From an uncultured Alphaproteobacteria bacterium (GTDB lineage Bacteria; Pseudomonadota; Alphaproteobacteria; Rhodobacterales; Rhodobacteraceae), in assembly GCA_902537235.1 (NCBI GenBank), contig CACBAO010000001.1, forward strand, positions 62,001 through 126,000: DNA of 64,000 nt, written 5' to 3'. The position numbers and the translations under genes were made by a program. The notes below the pieces were generated by a model that was not told where the DNA came from, did no database searches, and was given only the letters and a program-made list of their open reading frames with translations. Below, piece after piece: positions 36,643 through 46,641 of this stretch. How positions within the stretch are numbered: position 1 is the first letter of the stretch; every line of letters starts with the position of its first letter.

Positions 36643-39201
36643 TTAAATATCATTCTTTAACCTATAGAGAATTTTCAGTGCATCCAGAGGAGTTATAGCA
36701 TCTAAATCAATGCTCTCTAAATCATCTTTAATTTTGAGCAGGCCTTCTTTCTCTAAATCTTCTTCTAAAACAATACTACTTGTATTTGCTTCTTTTTCCT
36801 GAAATTTACGGAGTAAGGCGTTTGCGTGTGTTGTAACATCTTTTGGAAAGCCTGCCAGTTCCGCAACCTTTATGCCAAGGGAGCCTTTTGATTTCCCATT
36901 AGTCACTTTGTAAGAGTAAATTACCTCATCCTTCCACTCTTTTATTTCACAAGAAACGTTTCTAACTTTGGAATTGTTATTTTCAATTTCAGTAAGTTCA
37001 TGATAATGAGTTGCAAAAAGGGTTCTGGATTTATTATTTCCCAAGAGCCTCTCGATAATTGCCCAGGCAATGGCTAATCCATCAAAAGTAGATGTACCTC
37101 TCCCTATTTCGTCTAGTATGATAAAAGACTTTTCATCAGCATTTTTAATAATATTGCTAGTTTCCAGCATTTCGACCATAAAGGTAGACTGACCCTTGGA
37201 AATATTGTCTGATGCCCCTATCCTGCTGAAGAGTTTGTTTGCAATCCCAATCTTCGCCTTCTTTGCAGGAACATAGGATCCAATTTGAGCCAAAATAATG
37301 ATATGTGCATTTTGTCTTAGAAATGTTGATTTACCTGCCATATTAGGCCCGGTAATCAGCCAAAGATGTTCATTAGAACTTAATGAACAATCATTAGGGA
37401 CGAAGGCATTTAGGCTTTTATTAGAGATTGTTTTTTCTATTACGGAATGGCGTCCATCTTTAATAATGAAATCTTTGCTGTCGTCCACCAAAGGACAGCA
37501 CCAACCGTATATCTTTGCTATATAACTGAGAGTTGAACAGACGTCTAAAGAGGATACTTTCCTTGATAAAACAATAATATCTTTACTTATATTTAGAACT
37601 TTTTTATGCAACTCCCCTAATATTTTCATTTCTAACTCTAATGCATCATTTCTTGCACTAAGAGCAGTTTTTTCTATTTTATCAAGGCTAATACTTTTAA
37701 TTCGAATTGTGTTGGCTGTTGTTTGCCTGTGAAAAAACTCTTTATCTTCTAGGAGTTTATTCTCATAGGATATAGGTGCTTCAAAAAAGTACCCAATCAC
37801 ATTGTTATATTTCAATTTCAGTGATTTTATACCCGTTTTTCCGGAATATAACTTCTGCAACTCTACAAGATCATAGTTGGCCTTTTTCTTAATCAATTTA
37901 ATATCGTACAATTCATCATTGAATTTTTCTTTTATGAATCCACCGTCTTTTGTGGTGAGAGGCGACTCTTCCTCAATGGCTAACTCTAGTTCTTCAAGTA
38001 AATCCTTAATCTCATTTTCAACAACCTTTTCTAAACTAATGCTATTGTCCTTGAAAAGCTGTATTTCTTCTTTCAGCATAAAAAAAGTGATAAAACCTCT
38101 TTTGATTGATAGAAGATCTTTGGGGTTTGGCCCAAGCCTTATCAACCGAGATAAAGCTCTCTCCGTATCAGGAAACTTGGTAATTAAAGCCCTGACTTTT
38201 TCGGTAGTTTGAAAATTATAATAGAACTCAGTAATCTTTCTCTGCCATTTTAAAATCTGTTCTTTTTGCGTTGAAGGGGCGTTTAATCTTCTCTTTAGTA
38301 GTCTTGAGCCAAGAAGACTGCAGGTCTTATCAACTACCCCTAAGAGGGAGAGTTTCTTTGATCCATCCAAGGAACTATTTATTTCAAGGTTTCTTCGTGT
38401 AGATGGATCGATAGACATTATGTTTGAAAGATCAATTTTTTCTGGAATATTATAATGTTCTAGAAATAAGTTTTTATTTTTTTGAAGGTACTCCACTATA
38501 AGACAAATAGATCCTAAAAGACTTGTATTAAGTTTCTGAAGACAAACTGGATCGAAAAATGAAGATAAAAAATCAATAAATTTGTCTCGTGTAAAGTCTC
38601 TCTTCCTTTCTAGCAAAGTCACCTGTATGGGAGAAAATGTTAGTGTATTTAATCCTTTTGAGTTTTTGTATGAAATAATTTCGTTTGGTGATATTTGATC
38701 AACCATTGATAATAATTGCGAGTCATCTGTCATTGTTGATTTGAACAAACCAGTGGAAATATCTATCCAGCAAGAGGACCAAACATTATCAAAAAAAAAT
38801 ATCGCCATTAATATATTGTTTTCTTTTTGTATTAGAAATGATTCTTCCAGCTTCGTACCTGGCGTGATTATTCTCACCACGTCTCTTTTTACAATTGCTT
38901 TGTAACCTCTTTTTTTTGCGTCTTGAGGGGTTTCAAGCTGCTCACATATTGCTACTTTCATATTCTGATCTAGGAGTTTTTTTATATAACTCTCTGCGGA
39001 GTGGAATGGTACTCCGCACATAGGGATATCTTTTCCATTATGTTGTCCTCTTTTTGTGAGAATTATATTTAGAGCATTTGATGCTATTTCAGCATCAGAA
39101 AAAAAAAGCTCATAAAAATCACCCATCCTAAAAAATAAAAGTGAGTCTTGATGGTTGGCTTTAATATCTAAGTATTGCTGGATTACAGGAGTGGTTTGCA
39201 C
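36643..39201 (-). CDS. mutS: DNA mismatch repair protein MutS
   Basis: 852 aa, GTG start. Mismatch-binding FFRMGDFYELFFSDAE (Phe-x-Glu family motif) in domain I; connector, lever and clamp follow; ATPase has TGPNMAGKSTFLRQ (Walker A) and FIILDEIGRGTSTFDGLAIAWA (Walker B), then THYHELTE. A C-terminal dimerisation segment (LDAITPLDALKILYRLK) is present. 3 bp from the end of convergent grpE. Confidence 0.97.
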   Translation of the reverse strand: MQTTPVIQQYLDIKANHQDSLLFFRMGDFYELFFSDAEIASNALNIILTKRGQHNGKDIPMCGVPFHSAESYIKKLLDQNMKVAICEQLETPQDAKKRGYKAIVKRDVVRIITPGTKLEESFLIQKENNILMAIFFFDNVWSSCWIDISTGLFKSTMTDDSQLLSMVDQISPNEIISYKNSKGLNTLTFSPIQVTLLERKRDFTRDKFIDFLSSFFDPVCLQKLNTSLLGSICLIVEYLQKNKNLFLEHYNIPEKIDLSNIMSIDPSTRRNLEINSSLDGSKKLSLLGVVDKTCSLLGSRLLKRRLNAPSTQKEQILKWQRKITEFYYNFQTTEKVRALITKFPDTERALSRLIRLGPNPKDLLSIKRGFITFFMLKEEIQLFKDNSISLEKVVENEIKDLLEELELAIEEESPLTTKDGGFIKEKFNDELYDIKLIKKKANYDLVELQKLYSGKTGIKSLKLKYNNVIGYFFEAPISYENKLLEDKEFFHRQTTANTIRIKSISLDKIEKTALSARNDALELEMKILGELHKKVLNISKDIIVLSRKVSSLDVCSTLSYIAKIYGWCCPLVDDSKDFIIKDGRHSVIEKTISNKSLNAFVPNDCSLSSNEHLWLITGPNMAGKSTFLRQNAHIIILAQIGSYVPAKKAKIGIANKLFSRIGASDNISKGQSTFMVEMLETSNIIKNADEKSFIILDEIGRGTSTFDGLAIAWAIIERLLGNNKSRTLFATHYHELTEIENNNSKVRNVSCEIKEWKDEVIYSYKVTNGKSKGSLGIKVAELAGFPKDVTTHANALLRKFQEKEANTSSIVLEEDLEKEGLLKIKDDLESIDLDAITPLDALKILYRLKNDI

Positions 39202-39272
39202 CGCAACGGGTCTCGTGATTATGGTTTCTTTCTGATTTAATAGTGTACAATTTGAAATAAGTAAGCAATGTT

Positions 39273-40412
39273 TTAGTTGCTATTTTTTTCCCAAAAACTC
39301 TTTACCTTTGAAAAAAAGTTTGAGTGTTTTGGGCTATTATCAGATGCTTGTAGCGACTTCTCAAATTCGATTAGTAAGTCTCTCTGTTTTTCGTTGAGAT
39401 TGACAGGTGTTTCGATATTAAGTTCTATATATAAATCGCCGTACGATTTGCCTCTAATATTAGGCATCCCTTTTCCTCGTAATCGTAACTGCTTTCCAGA
39501 TTGAATGCCGGCTGGAACCTTTACTCTTGTTTTCCCACCGTCAAGAGTTGGCGCTTCAATATCTCCACCAAGTGTGGCAGAGACTATTGATATTGGTATT
39601 TGACAAAATAGATTTTGTCCCTCCCTTTGGAATATTGAGTGATCTAGAACTTCTGTAAAAATATATAGGTCTCCTGACGGACCATTTTGTAATCCTGCCT
39701 CTCCCTCTCCAGTCAACCTAATTCGAGTTCCAGTCTCTACACCTGGTGGAATGGTTACACTTAAATTTTTATTTTTTTGAGTTGTTCCAGAACCCGAGCA
39801 AAAACGACAGGGGTTTTTATTCATTTGCCCCCTTCCTGAGCATGTTGGACATGTCCTTTCAACAGTAAAAAATCCTTGCTGCGCCCGAACCTTTCCCATG
39901 CCACCACAAGTCGGACATGAAGCCGGTTGGGTTCCATCTTTACCTCCCGTACCACTGCATTGCTCACATTTTACAGAAGATGGGACCTTTATAGTTGTTG
40001 ACATACCTCTAAAGGCATCTTCTAAAGATATAGTCATGTTATATCTAAGATCTGAACCTCTTCTGGATGACGAGGCGGATCCTCTTCGTGAAGAACCTCC
40101 CATAAAATCTCCAAACAGATCTTCAAATACGTCCGAGAAAGCTGATGAAAAGTCTCCCCCACCCCCTGCATTACCAAAACCACCATTTTCAAAGGCAGCG
40201 TGACCATACTGGTCGTATGCTGCCTTCTTATTCGGATCTTTAAGAACCTCGTAAGCTTCGTTTACGGCCTTAAATTCCTCTTCCGCTTTTGAGCTTCCTG
40301 CATTTTTATCTGGATGTAGTTCTTTAGCTTTTGATCTAAAAGCCTTCTTTATGTCAGCTTCAGTAGCGCCCTTTGAAATACCAAGAGTTTCATAATAGTC
40401 TCTCTTTGCCAT
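39273..40412 (-). CDS. dnaJ: Chaperone DnaJ
   Basis: 379 aa. J domain with HPD ([10 protein letters not shown]), Gly/Phe-rich linker (~75-105), four zinc-binding CxxCxGxG repeats ([36 protein letters not shown]) and a C-terminal substrate domain. A full type A DnaJ, the DnaK co-chaperone. 35 nt downstream of dnaK on the same strand, so likely co-transcribed from the dnaK promoter. Confidence 0.97.
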   Translation of the reverse strand: MAKRDYYETLGISKGATEADIKKAFRSKAKELHPDKNAGSSKAEEEFKAVNEAYEVLKDPNKKAAYDQYGHAAFENGGFGNAGGGGDFSSAFSDVFEDLFGDFMGGSSRRGSASSSRRGSDLRYNMTISLEDAFRGMSTTIKVPSSVKCEQCSGTGGKDGTQPASCPTCGGMGKVRAQQGFFTVERTCPTCSGRGQMNKNPCRFCSGSGTTQKNKNLSVTIPPGVETGTRIRLTGEGEAGLQNGPSGDLYIFTEVLDHSIFQREGQNLFCQIPISIVSATLGGDIEAPTLDGGKTRVKVPAGIQSGKQLRLRGKGMPNIRGKSYGDLYIELNIETPVNLNEKQRDLLIEFEKSLQASDNSPKHSNFFSKVKSFWEKNSN

Positions 40413-40447
40413 CTAGCTTTCCATATTTAGAATAAAAAAAATTTTAA

Positions 40448-42361
40448 TTATTTCTTTTTTTCATCCAAGTCTTCGAAATCAGCGTCCACAACATCGCTGT
40501 CATCCTTATTCACATCATCATCGGCCACATTAGATTCACCAGAGTTTTTCTCTGCTTCGGCCTTATAGATTGCTTCACCTAGTTTCATTGATGCTTCGGT
40601 TAAGTCCTGACTTCTTGCTTTAATTTTTTCCGCATCATCACTCTCTAAAACTTCCTTTAGAGCCTTCATAGATAGTTCCATGGCCTCTATTGTAGATGGA
40701 TCAACTTTATCGCCGTGCTCTTCAATAGATTTTTCGGTGCTGTGTATTAGGCTCTCAGCTTGATTTTTTGCTTCTACTAGATCTTTTTTGGCTTTATCAG
40801 ATTCGGCATTTTCTTCAGCATCTTGAACCATTTTATCTATTTCCTCCTCGGAAAGCCCACCAGAAGCCTGAATCGTTATTTTTTGTTCCTTACCTGTACC
40901 CTTATCTTTAGCTGAAACTGAAACAATACCATTTGCATCTATATCAAAGGTTACCTCAATTTGTGGCATGCCCCTAGGCGCAGGAGCAATTTCCTCTAAA
41001 TTGAATTTGCCGAGCTCCTTATTGTCTGTAGCCATCTCTCGTTCGCCTTGAAATACCCTGATAGTAACAGCGCTTTGATTATCTTCAGCAGTAGAGAAAA
41101 CCTGACTTTTTTTCGTTGGAATAGTTGTGTTTCGGTCTATCAATCTCGTAAACACCCCGCCCAAAGTTTCTATACCAAGGCTCAGAGGTGTGACGTCGAG
41201 AAGAACCACGTCTTTTACATCACCTTGAAGAACTCCAGCTTGAATTGCGGCACCCATTGCCACTACTTCATCAGGATTAACGCCTTTGTGGGGTTCTTTT
41301 CCAAAAAAACTAGTTACTTCTTCAATAACTTTAGGCATTCTTGTCATTCCACCAACAAGCACCACCTCATCAATATCACCTTTTTTAACGTCCGCATCAG
41401 TGATTGCAGCCTGACATGGTTTTAATGACTTGGCTATAAGATCTCCAACTAAGCTTTCAAGTTTTGCCCTAGTCAGCTTCATAACCAAGTGCAAGGGCTG
41501 ACTTGTTTTTGGGTCCATAGATATGAAAGGTTGGTTAATTTCAGTTTGGTTTGAAGATGAGAGTTCTATTTTTGCTTTTTCAGCGGCTTCTTTTAATCTC
41601 TGCAAAGCCATTTTATCGGCTTTTAAATCAACACCATTCTCTTTTCGGAATTCCTCCGCCAAATGGTCAACTATTCTTAGGTCAAAATCTTCGCCACCTA
41701 AAAAAGTATCTCCATTAGTTGATTTCACTTCAAAAAGACCATCATCGATCTCTAAAATCGATATATCAAATGTACCCCCACCCAAATCATAGACAGCAAT
41801 GGTTTTACCGCCCTTCTTTTCTAGCCCGTAGGCTAAGGCAGCCGCGGTAGGTTCGTTTATAATCCTGAGAACCTCCAGTCCAGCAATTTTTCCTGCATCT
41901 TTTGTTGCTTGCCTTTGCGCGTCATTGAAGTAAGCCGGCACAGTTATAACCGCCTGAGTTACTTCGTCCCCTAGGTGGCTCTCTGCAGTTTCCTTCATTT
42001 TTTGCAATATAAATGCCGATATTTGACTTGGAGAATACTTTTCGCCTTTTGCCTCTACCCAAGCATCTTTATTACTGCCTTCGACAATATTATAGGGCAC
42101 CATTTTTTTATCTTTTGTAACCATTGGATCATTATATTGTCTTCCAATCAGTCTCTTAACAGCAAAAAGGGTGTCCGAAGGGTTCGTCACAGCTTGTCTT
42201 TTAGCTGGTTGACCTACCAATCGTTCATCATCAGTGAACCCTACAATCGATGGTGTTGTTCTAGCGCCTTCCGAGTTTTCAACTACCTTTGCATTAGCGC
42301 CTTCCATTATTGCAACACATGAATTTGTTGTTCCCAAGTCTATACCGATGACCTTGCCCAT
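40448..42361 (-). CDS. dnaK: Chaperone DnaK (Hsp70)
   Basis: 637 aa from ATG 42361; a TTG 15 nt upstream is an unlikely start. [17 protein letters not shown] opens the ATPase domain; [14 protein letters not shown] and [13 protein letters not shown] follow; substrate-binding domain and helical lid after ~residue 390; acidic C-terminus. GAAAGG precedes the ATG. A heat-shock promoter match lies at 42402-42429. Confidence 0.98.
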   Translation of the reverse strand: MGKVIGIDLGTTNSCVAIMEGANAKVVENSEGARTTPSIVGFTDDERLVGQPAKRQAVTNPSDTLFAVKRLIGRQYNDPMVTKDKKMVPYNIVEGSNKDAWVEAKGEKYSPSQISAFILQKMKETAESHLGDEVTQAVITVPAYFNDAQRQATKDAGKIAGLEVLRIINEPTAAALAYGLEKKGGKTIAVYDLGGGTFDISILEIDDGLFEVKSTNGDTFLGGEDFDLRIVDHLAEEFRKENGVDLKADKMALQRLKEAAEKAKIELSSSNQTEINQPFISMDPKTSQPLHLVMKLTRAKLESLVGDLIAKSLKPCQAAITDADVKKGDIDEVVLVGGMTRMPKVIEEVTSFFGKEPHKGVNPDEVVAMGAAIQAGVLQGDVKDVVLLDVTPLSLGIETLGGVFTRLIDRNTTIPTKKSQVFSTAEDNQSAVTIRVFQGEREMATDNKELGKFNLEEIAPAPRGMPQIEVTFDIDANGIVSVSAKDKGTGKEQKITIQASGGLSEEEIDKMVQDAEENAESDKAKKDLVEAKNQAESLIHSTEKSIEEHGDKVDPSTIEAMELSMKALKEVLESDDAEKIKARSQDLTEASMKLGEAIYKAEAEKNSGESNVADDDVNKDDSDVVDADFEDLDEKKK

Positions 42362-42401
42362 AATCTGACCTTTCAAATAATAATATCATTGACCTTATGG
42401 T

Positions 42402-42429
42402 ATATAGGTAATTAATTTTGTCGTGCAAG
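42402..42429 (-). promoter_or_regulatory. Heat-shock (RpoH-type) promoter of dnaKJ
   Basis: On the minus strand CTTG (42429-42426), a 17-nt spacer and CCTATAT (42408-42402) match exactly the alphaproteobacterial RpoH consensus CTTG-N17/18-CYTATNT. Predicted start near 42395, leaving a ~34-nt leader to the dnaK ATG. No CIRCE element (HrcA site) is visible. Confidence 0.75.
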
Positions 42430-42491
42430 ATTAGATAGTGCTAAAAATTCATTTTTGTTGTAATAAGTGTATACACATTTTGGTTTTTTAT

Positions 42492-43277
42492 ATGATTGAT
42501 ACACTAGTTGAATTAGCCACAGAAGCGGGAATAGTTATTCGTGAAATTTATGAAAGTGGAAAATTTAGGACAACAATAAAAAGTGATAACTCTCCAGTAA
42601 CAACGGCTGACGAGAAAGCAAACGAGATAATTTTGAGAGTTTTAAAGCAACGGTTTCCAGAAATACCAGCAATTTCAGAGGAGTCTGAAAATAGAGTTTC
42701 AGAAACAGGAAAATTTTTTATTATTGATCCACTGGATGGAACAAAGGGGTTTTTAAGTAAAACCAATAACTTCACCGTCAATATAGCATTTATTAATAAC
42801 TGGAAACCAGAATTAGGAGTTATTTACAGTCCGATAAGCGGAGAACTTTTTTATACATCCACAAATAACGAAAGTTTTAAATATAATTTTTTAAAAAAAA
42901 CCCAGAAAGTTAAGTTATGGGGAAAGCATAAAAATAAAGAGATATTTACGCTCATAACCTCGGACAACAATTTTATTGGGAGAGAAAGCAAAATTTTTAA
43001 AGATGAGTTTGAACATGACATTTTAAAAATTGGCTCATCAATTAAATTCTGCAAGCTTGCGGAGGGAGTAGCAGATGTTTATCCAAGGTTTGGTCGAACT
43101 ATGGAGTGGGACACGGCTGCAGGTCACGCAATACTTAAATATGCTGGTGGCTCTCTTATAGATTTAAAGACAAAAAAAGAACTCATTTATGGGAAAAAAA
43201 ATTATGAGAACAGTAGTTTTGTCGCGCTTAGGGATCCTAATGATTCTAAAAAAATAGATTGGCAGAAAATATTGTGA
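42492..43277 (+). CDS. cysQ: 3'(2'),5'-bisphosphate nucleotidase CysQ
   Basis: 261 aa from ATG 42492 (an in-frame upstream start at 42438 adds a Cys-rich stretch unlike the family). Dephosphorylates PAP, a by-product of sulfate assimilation. Inositol-monophosphatase fold: EESEN (metal-binding Glu), DPLDGTKGF and WDTAAGHAIL. DG-T-KGF rather than DGT-x-N favours CysQ over inositol monophosphatase. Divergent from dnaK. Confidence 0.92.
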   Translation: MIDTLVELATEAGIVIREIYESGKFRTTIKSDNSPVTTADEKANEIILRVLKQRFPEIPAISEESENRVSETGKFFIIDPLDGTKGFLSKTNNFTVNIAFINNWKPELGVIYSPISGELFYTSTNNESFKYNFLKKTQKVKLWGKHKNKEIFTLITSDNNFIGRESKIFKDEFEHDILKIGSSIKFCKLAEGVADVYPRFGRTMEWDTAAGHAILKYAGGSLIDLKTKKELIYGKKNYENSSFVALRDPNDSKKIDWQKIL

Positions 43278-43366
43278 GACAGCTTAATAAAAAATCAGAA
43301 ATCTTAAATTCTTAAAGGTTAACATTTACATGTATTTCTAAATAAGTGTAGATTTTTAAAATAAAA

Positions 43367-43438
43367 ATGGAAAGTTTTAAGCAAGCAAACGCTGATAGTA
43401 AAGCCCTTAAAAGGCCAGTTTTATGGATCAATAAATGA
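43367..43438 (+). CDS. Possible 23-aa micro-ORF between cysQ and ptsN
   Basis: ATG 43367 to TGA 43438, MESFKQANADSKALKRPV then LWINK. No Shine-Dalgarno and no recognised family. It occupies the only sizeable convergent gap (166 bp) in this window. Composition is protein-like rather than A/T-biased, but coding is unproven. Confidence 0.2.
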   Translation: MESFKQANADSKALKRPVLWINK

Positions 43439-43443
43439 ACTAA

Positions 43444-43911
43444 TCAAGCGGCTTTCGAGTCTTCATTAATTGTCAATATAGCAAACAAAGACTCTGTATT
43501 TTCTGACGATCTAAGTTTAGATAGTATATTTTTTTCGCTAAAAACTCTAGAAACCATTGCTAAAGCTTTTAGATGTTCAGTCCCCTTATTATTTTCGGGA
43601 GCTAACAAGGTAAATATAAGATCCACAGGTTGTTTGTCAGCAGCTTCAAAATCTATGGGCCGTTCTAAACTCGAAAAAAAGCCACAAATTTTTGTTAAAC
43701 CTCTTATTTTTATGTGAGGTATTGCAACTCCATTTCCAATTCCCGTCGGCCCAAGTATTTCGCGTTGCTGTAGCGATTTTGCAATACTCATATTTGGAAT
43801 ACCTGTATGTTCTGATGCTATGTTAGCGATTTCTTGTAACAACTGTTTTTTATTTGCCACATTAATCTTTGCCTTTATAGCCTCTTTGTACAATATGTCT
43901 TGCATCTTCAT
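43444..43911 (-). CDS. ptsN: PTS IIA-like nitrogen regulatory protein PtsN
   Basis: 155 aa from ATG 43911 (TTG 43920 alternative). EIIA-Ntr fold; phospho-accepting His in GNGVAIPHIKI. Acts in a regulatory phosphorelay with PtsP and NPr, not in sugar uptake. Normally preceded by rpoN and hpf in an lpt-rpoN-hpf-ptsN cluster; both are missing, leaving ptsN 73 nt after lptB. Confidence 0.93.
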   Translation of the reverse strand: MKMQDILYKEAIKAKINVANKKQLLQEIANIASEHTGIPNMSIAKSLQQREILGPTGIGNGVAIPHIKIRGLTKICGFFSSLERPIDFEAADKQPVDLIFTLLAPENNKGTEHLKALAMVSRVFSEKNILSKLRSSENTESLFAILTINEDSKAA

Positions 43912-43984
43912 TTGAAACAATCCCCCACTAATCGCTGAACGTTACATTAAAAATTTTATTTTTTCTAGAGTTTTATAAAATTTT

Positions 43985-44749
43985 TTATAGAGCGAACTTA
44001 TCACCTAAATAAACCCGTCTCACGTCTCTATCACTAATAACAAAATCGGGAGTCCCATTCTTGATAATTTTCCCGTCGTTAATTATGTAAGCCCGATCCA
44101 CTATTTTCAGCGTTTCTCTCACATTGTGATCAGTAATTAAAATTCCTATATTCCTATTTTTAAGCTCACGTACTAAGCCCCTTATTTCGTCAATGGCTAT
44201 TGGATCCACTCCTGCGAATGGTTCATCAAGTAAAATATATTTAGGTTGGCTTGCTAAGCAGCGAGCTATTTCAACTCTTCTTCTTTCCCCTCCAGAAAGA
44301 TTGACTGCTTTTGCGTTCCTAAGATGTGTTATTGAAAACTCACCCAACAATTCTTCTAGTTTCTTCCGTCTCTCCTTTGGATCTCTAATTTTAAGTTCCA
44401 ATATTGCATAAATATTTTTTTCAACAGTTAGGCCTTTAAAAATAGACGATTCCTGAGGAAGGTACCCTAGTCCAGATTTTGCTCTTCTATACATGGGAAG
44501 ATTAGATATTTCATCCCCGTCCAGTCTTATTGAACCTCCGTCTGATCTGTGTATTCCGGCGATAATGTTAAAAGCAGTTGTTTTTCCAGCACCATTTGGT
44601 CCGAGTAAACTTACGACCTCACCTCTGGTGACAAAAATACTAAAATCCATCAGAGCAAGTCTTGATTTGTAAACCTTTCTTAGTCCCTTAACACTTAAAC
44701 CAACATCTTTGTTTGCGAAGTTGTCCACACTTAAATACGGCTTTGCCAA
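43985..44749 (-). CDS. lptB: LPS export ABC transporter ATPase LptB
   Basis: 254 aa, TTG start with GAGGGG 5 nt upstream. Powers LPS extraction with LptFG. Walker A LLGPNGAGKTT, Q-loop GYLPQESSIF, signature LSGGERRRVEIARCL, Walker B YILLDEPFAGVDP, switch His in ITDHNVRETL. The DEPFAGVDPIA stretch is typical of LptB. In an lptC-lptA-lptB operon. Confidence 0.97.
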   Translation of the reverse strand: MAKPYLSVDNFANKDVGLSVKGLRKVYKSRLALMDFSIFVTRGEVVSLLGPNGAGKTTAFNIIAGIHRSDGGSIRLDGDEISNLPMYRRAKSGLGYLPQESSIFKGLTVEKNIYAILELKIRDPKERRKKLEELLGEFSITHLRNAKAVNLSGGERRRVEIARCLASQPKYILLDEPFAGVDPIAIDEIRGLVRELKNRNIGILITDHNVRETLKIVDRAYIINDGKIIKNGTPDFVISDRDVRRVYLGDKFAL

Positions 44750-44759
44750 TCTTTCCCCT

Positions 44760-45263
44760 CTAGTTTTTTAAAAATGAGTCTTTAATTCCTTCAAAGTCCA
44801 CTGTTTCTGTCACTAAATCAACGTTTATTTTTTTTGCTCTGATAACCGATTTACCTTGAGAAAACTCCACATTGCCCTCTATTGAAACAAACTTTTGGTC
44901 TAAATCCATAACGAGCTTATCTCCTCTCGCTGAAATATCTTTATTATTGGAAAAATATATATTTTTACTTGCCTCAATAATTTTAACTTCGTGGGAGTCG
45001 ACGCCTTTTGTTTTCGCAATTAAAAAATCCGACTTTATTACATATTTACCATATTCAATATTCACGTCACCTGATAAACGTAAAGTACCATCTTTCTTTT
45101 TAATATGAGCAGTTTCTGAACTAAATCGTATTGCTTCTTTTTTAATCTCTGACGAGACTCCATCCTCATAGGGCAATATTGAAAGAAGGACAATATTAAC
45201 TAAGAAAAAAATTTTCCTGCTCAATGCCTCAATTAACATTGTTTTATTCAATAAATATTTCAA
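44760..45263 (-). CDS. lptA: LPS transport periplasmic protein LptA
   Basis: 167 aa from TTG 45263 (GGAG 6 nt upstream; ATG 45239 is an alternative). A signal-peptide-like hydrophobic stretch (KIFFLVNIVLLSILP) leads to an OstA-like beta-jellyroll: GTLRLSGDVNIEYGKYVIKSDF, ISARGDKLVMDLDQKFVSIEGNVEF. Bridges LptC to LptD in the periplasm. Overlaps lptC by 20 nt. Confidence 0.88.
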   Translation of the reverse strand: MKYLLNKTMLIEALSRKIFFLVNIVLLSILPYEDGVSSEIKKEAIRFSSETAHIKKKDGTLRLSGDVNIEYGKYVIKSDFLIAKTKGVDSHEVKIIEASKNIYFSNNKDISARGDKLVMDLDQKFVSIEGNVEFSQGKSVIRAKKINVDLVTETVDFEGIKDSFLKN

Positions 45264-45840
45264 CTGTTACTCCGTCGGTAAAAAATATTTCTTCATCCAA
45301 TGCGGAACTGTAAAAGTATTCCATCCGCCCACTTTCCAAAGAACCAAATTCAGATTTCACTGTTATCCTCTTGGGTCCAATCAGTAATTTTTTCTCAAAA
45401 TCTGCAACTAATTCTTCAGTTTTAATTAGTGTTCCCCATGAGTTTTTAAGTGATAGGTTGCCATTAAACAATATATTTTTCTCATCTAAATTGAGGGTAG
45501 CGAAATCTGATGAAAAATTAAACTTTTGATCACTTGAAAACGATATTTCGCCAAGCGGCTTCGATAGTATCACTGTTTTGTCATTTTGGTGACTAGGGTT
45601 TAGCGCCTTTGCATGAAAATCAAAAGTGCCACCGTCAGACGTATTTCCAGTTATATGGGTTTCCCTCGCTTGATATTTCACCCCAATTCTCACATCTTTT
45701 GTTACAACGCTAAAAGGTGGATCGACTTTCTTTGAATAAGAAAATTGAAATATTACTAAAAACAAAAGACCAGCGCTCAAGCCAAGCATTAGTTTTAACC
45801 AAAAAACTAGCCTGGTATATTGGGTTGTATCAGTTACCAT
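45244..45840 (-). CDS. lptC: LPS export system protein LptC
   Basis: 198 aa. One N-terminal membrane helix (LMLGLSAGLLFLVIFQF) and a periplasmic OstA-like domain (GNTSDGGTFDFHAKAL, SFSSDQKFNFSSDFATLNL, GSLESGRMEYFYSSALDEEIFFTDGVTVEIF). Passes LPS from LptBFG to LptA. First gene of the lptCAB run. Confidence 0.9.
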   Translation of the reverse strand: MVTDTTQYTRLVFWLKLMLGLSAGLLFLVIFQFSYSKKVDPPFSVVTKDVRIGVKYQARETHITGNTSDGGTFDFHAKALNPSHQNDKTVILSKPLGEISFSSDQKFNFSSDFATLNLDEKNILFNGNLSLKNSWGTLIKTEELVADFEKKLLIGPKRITVKSEFGSLESGRMEYFYSSALDEEIFFTDGVTVEIFIE

Positions 45841-45909
45841 TTTTTATTAAAAATCTGTCCTTTGGAAATAGAATTTATGCACCACGATTTTTAGTATCTC
45901 TTCAAAAAA

Positions 45910-46521
45910 TTAATGAGCGAAAGGGTCTATATCTTCCCAACCCATATTATCTAATTGGCATCTTATGGGTAAGAAACCGCATGCTTTCTGGAAAATATCA
46001 TATCTATCTTCATGTATCAAAATTTTGTCTAGGTATTCTTTGATTTTGTGTAAATACACAACGTCTTGTTTTGCATAATTAATTTGATTCTCATTCAAAA
46101 CTTCTGCTCCCCAATATGATGACTGTTGTTCTTTAGAAATATCAATAGACAAAATTTCTTTTACAAGGTTCTTAAGTCCATGATTCTGAGAGAAGGTCCT
46201 TCCTAGTTTTGATGCTATTTTCGTACAATAAATGTTGCGAGTCATAAAGTGTAAGTTTTTGTTAAGAACACCAACATCAAATCTGGCATAGTGAAAAATT
46301 TTAACTATTTTTTCATTTTTCATTACCCCCGCCAAATTAGGAGCGTTTTGCTGATTTTTGTCAATCTGAATGAGATAAACTGAACCGTTACTGTCTGCTA
46401 TTTGAACTAAACACAATCTGTCCCTACCAAACTTTAAGCCCATAGTTTCTGTGTCTACTGCTATCTCATTACCAAGCTCTAAATTTTCGGGTATGTCATT
46501 TTTGTATATAGAGACTGTCAT
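45910..46521 (-). CDS. RNase D-like 3'-5' exonuclease
   Basis: 203 aa, the short alphaproteobacterial form without HRDC domains. DEDDy sites: VDTETMGLKFGRDRLCLVQIAD, HYARFDVGVLN and NYAKQDVVYLHKIKEYL. Probably trims structured RNA 3' ends; the substrate is unknown. It commonly precedes lptC in alphaproteobacteria, as here. Confidence 0.92.
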   Translation of the reverse strand: MTVSIYKNDIPENLELGNEIAVDTETMGLKFGRDRLCLVQIADSNGSVYLIQIDKNQQNAPNLAGVMKNEKIVKIFHYARFDVGVLNKNLHFMTRNIYCTKIASKLGRTFSQNHGLKNLVKEILSIDISKEQQSSYWGAEVLNENQINYAKQDVVYLHKIKEYLDKILIHEDRYDIFQKACGFLPIRCQLDNMGWEDIDPFAH

Positions 46522-46641
46522 TTTCTCCTCTAATTTTTATTTAAGCTTTTTTTATATTAATTTCAAAGAATTTGTAAATTTTTAATGATAAGTAGAAAAA
46601 ATACTCTATCGTACGAATATCAAAGCATTTGGGAAAATTTA

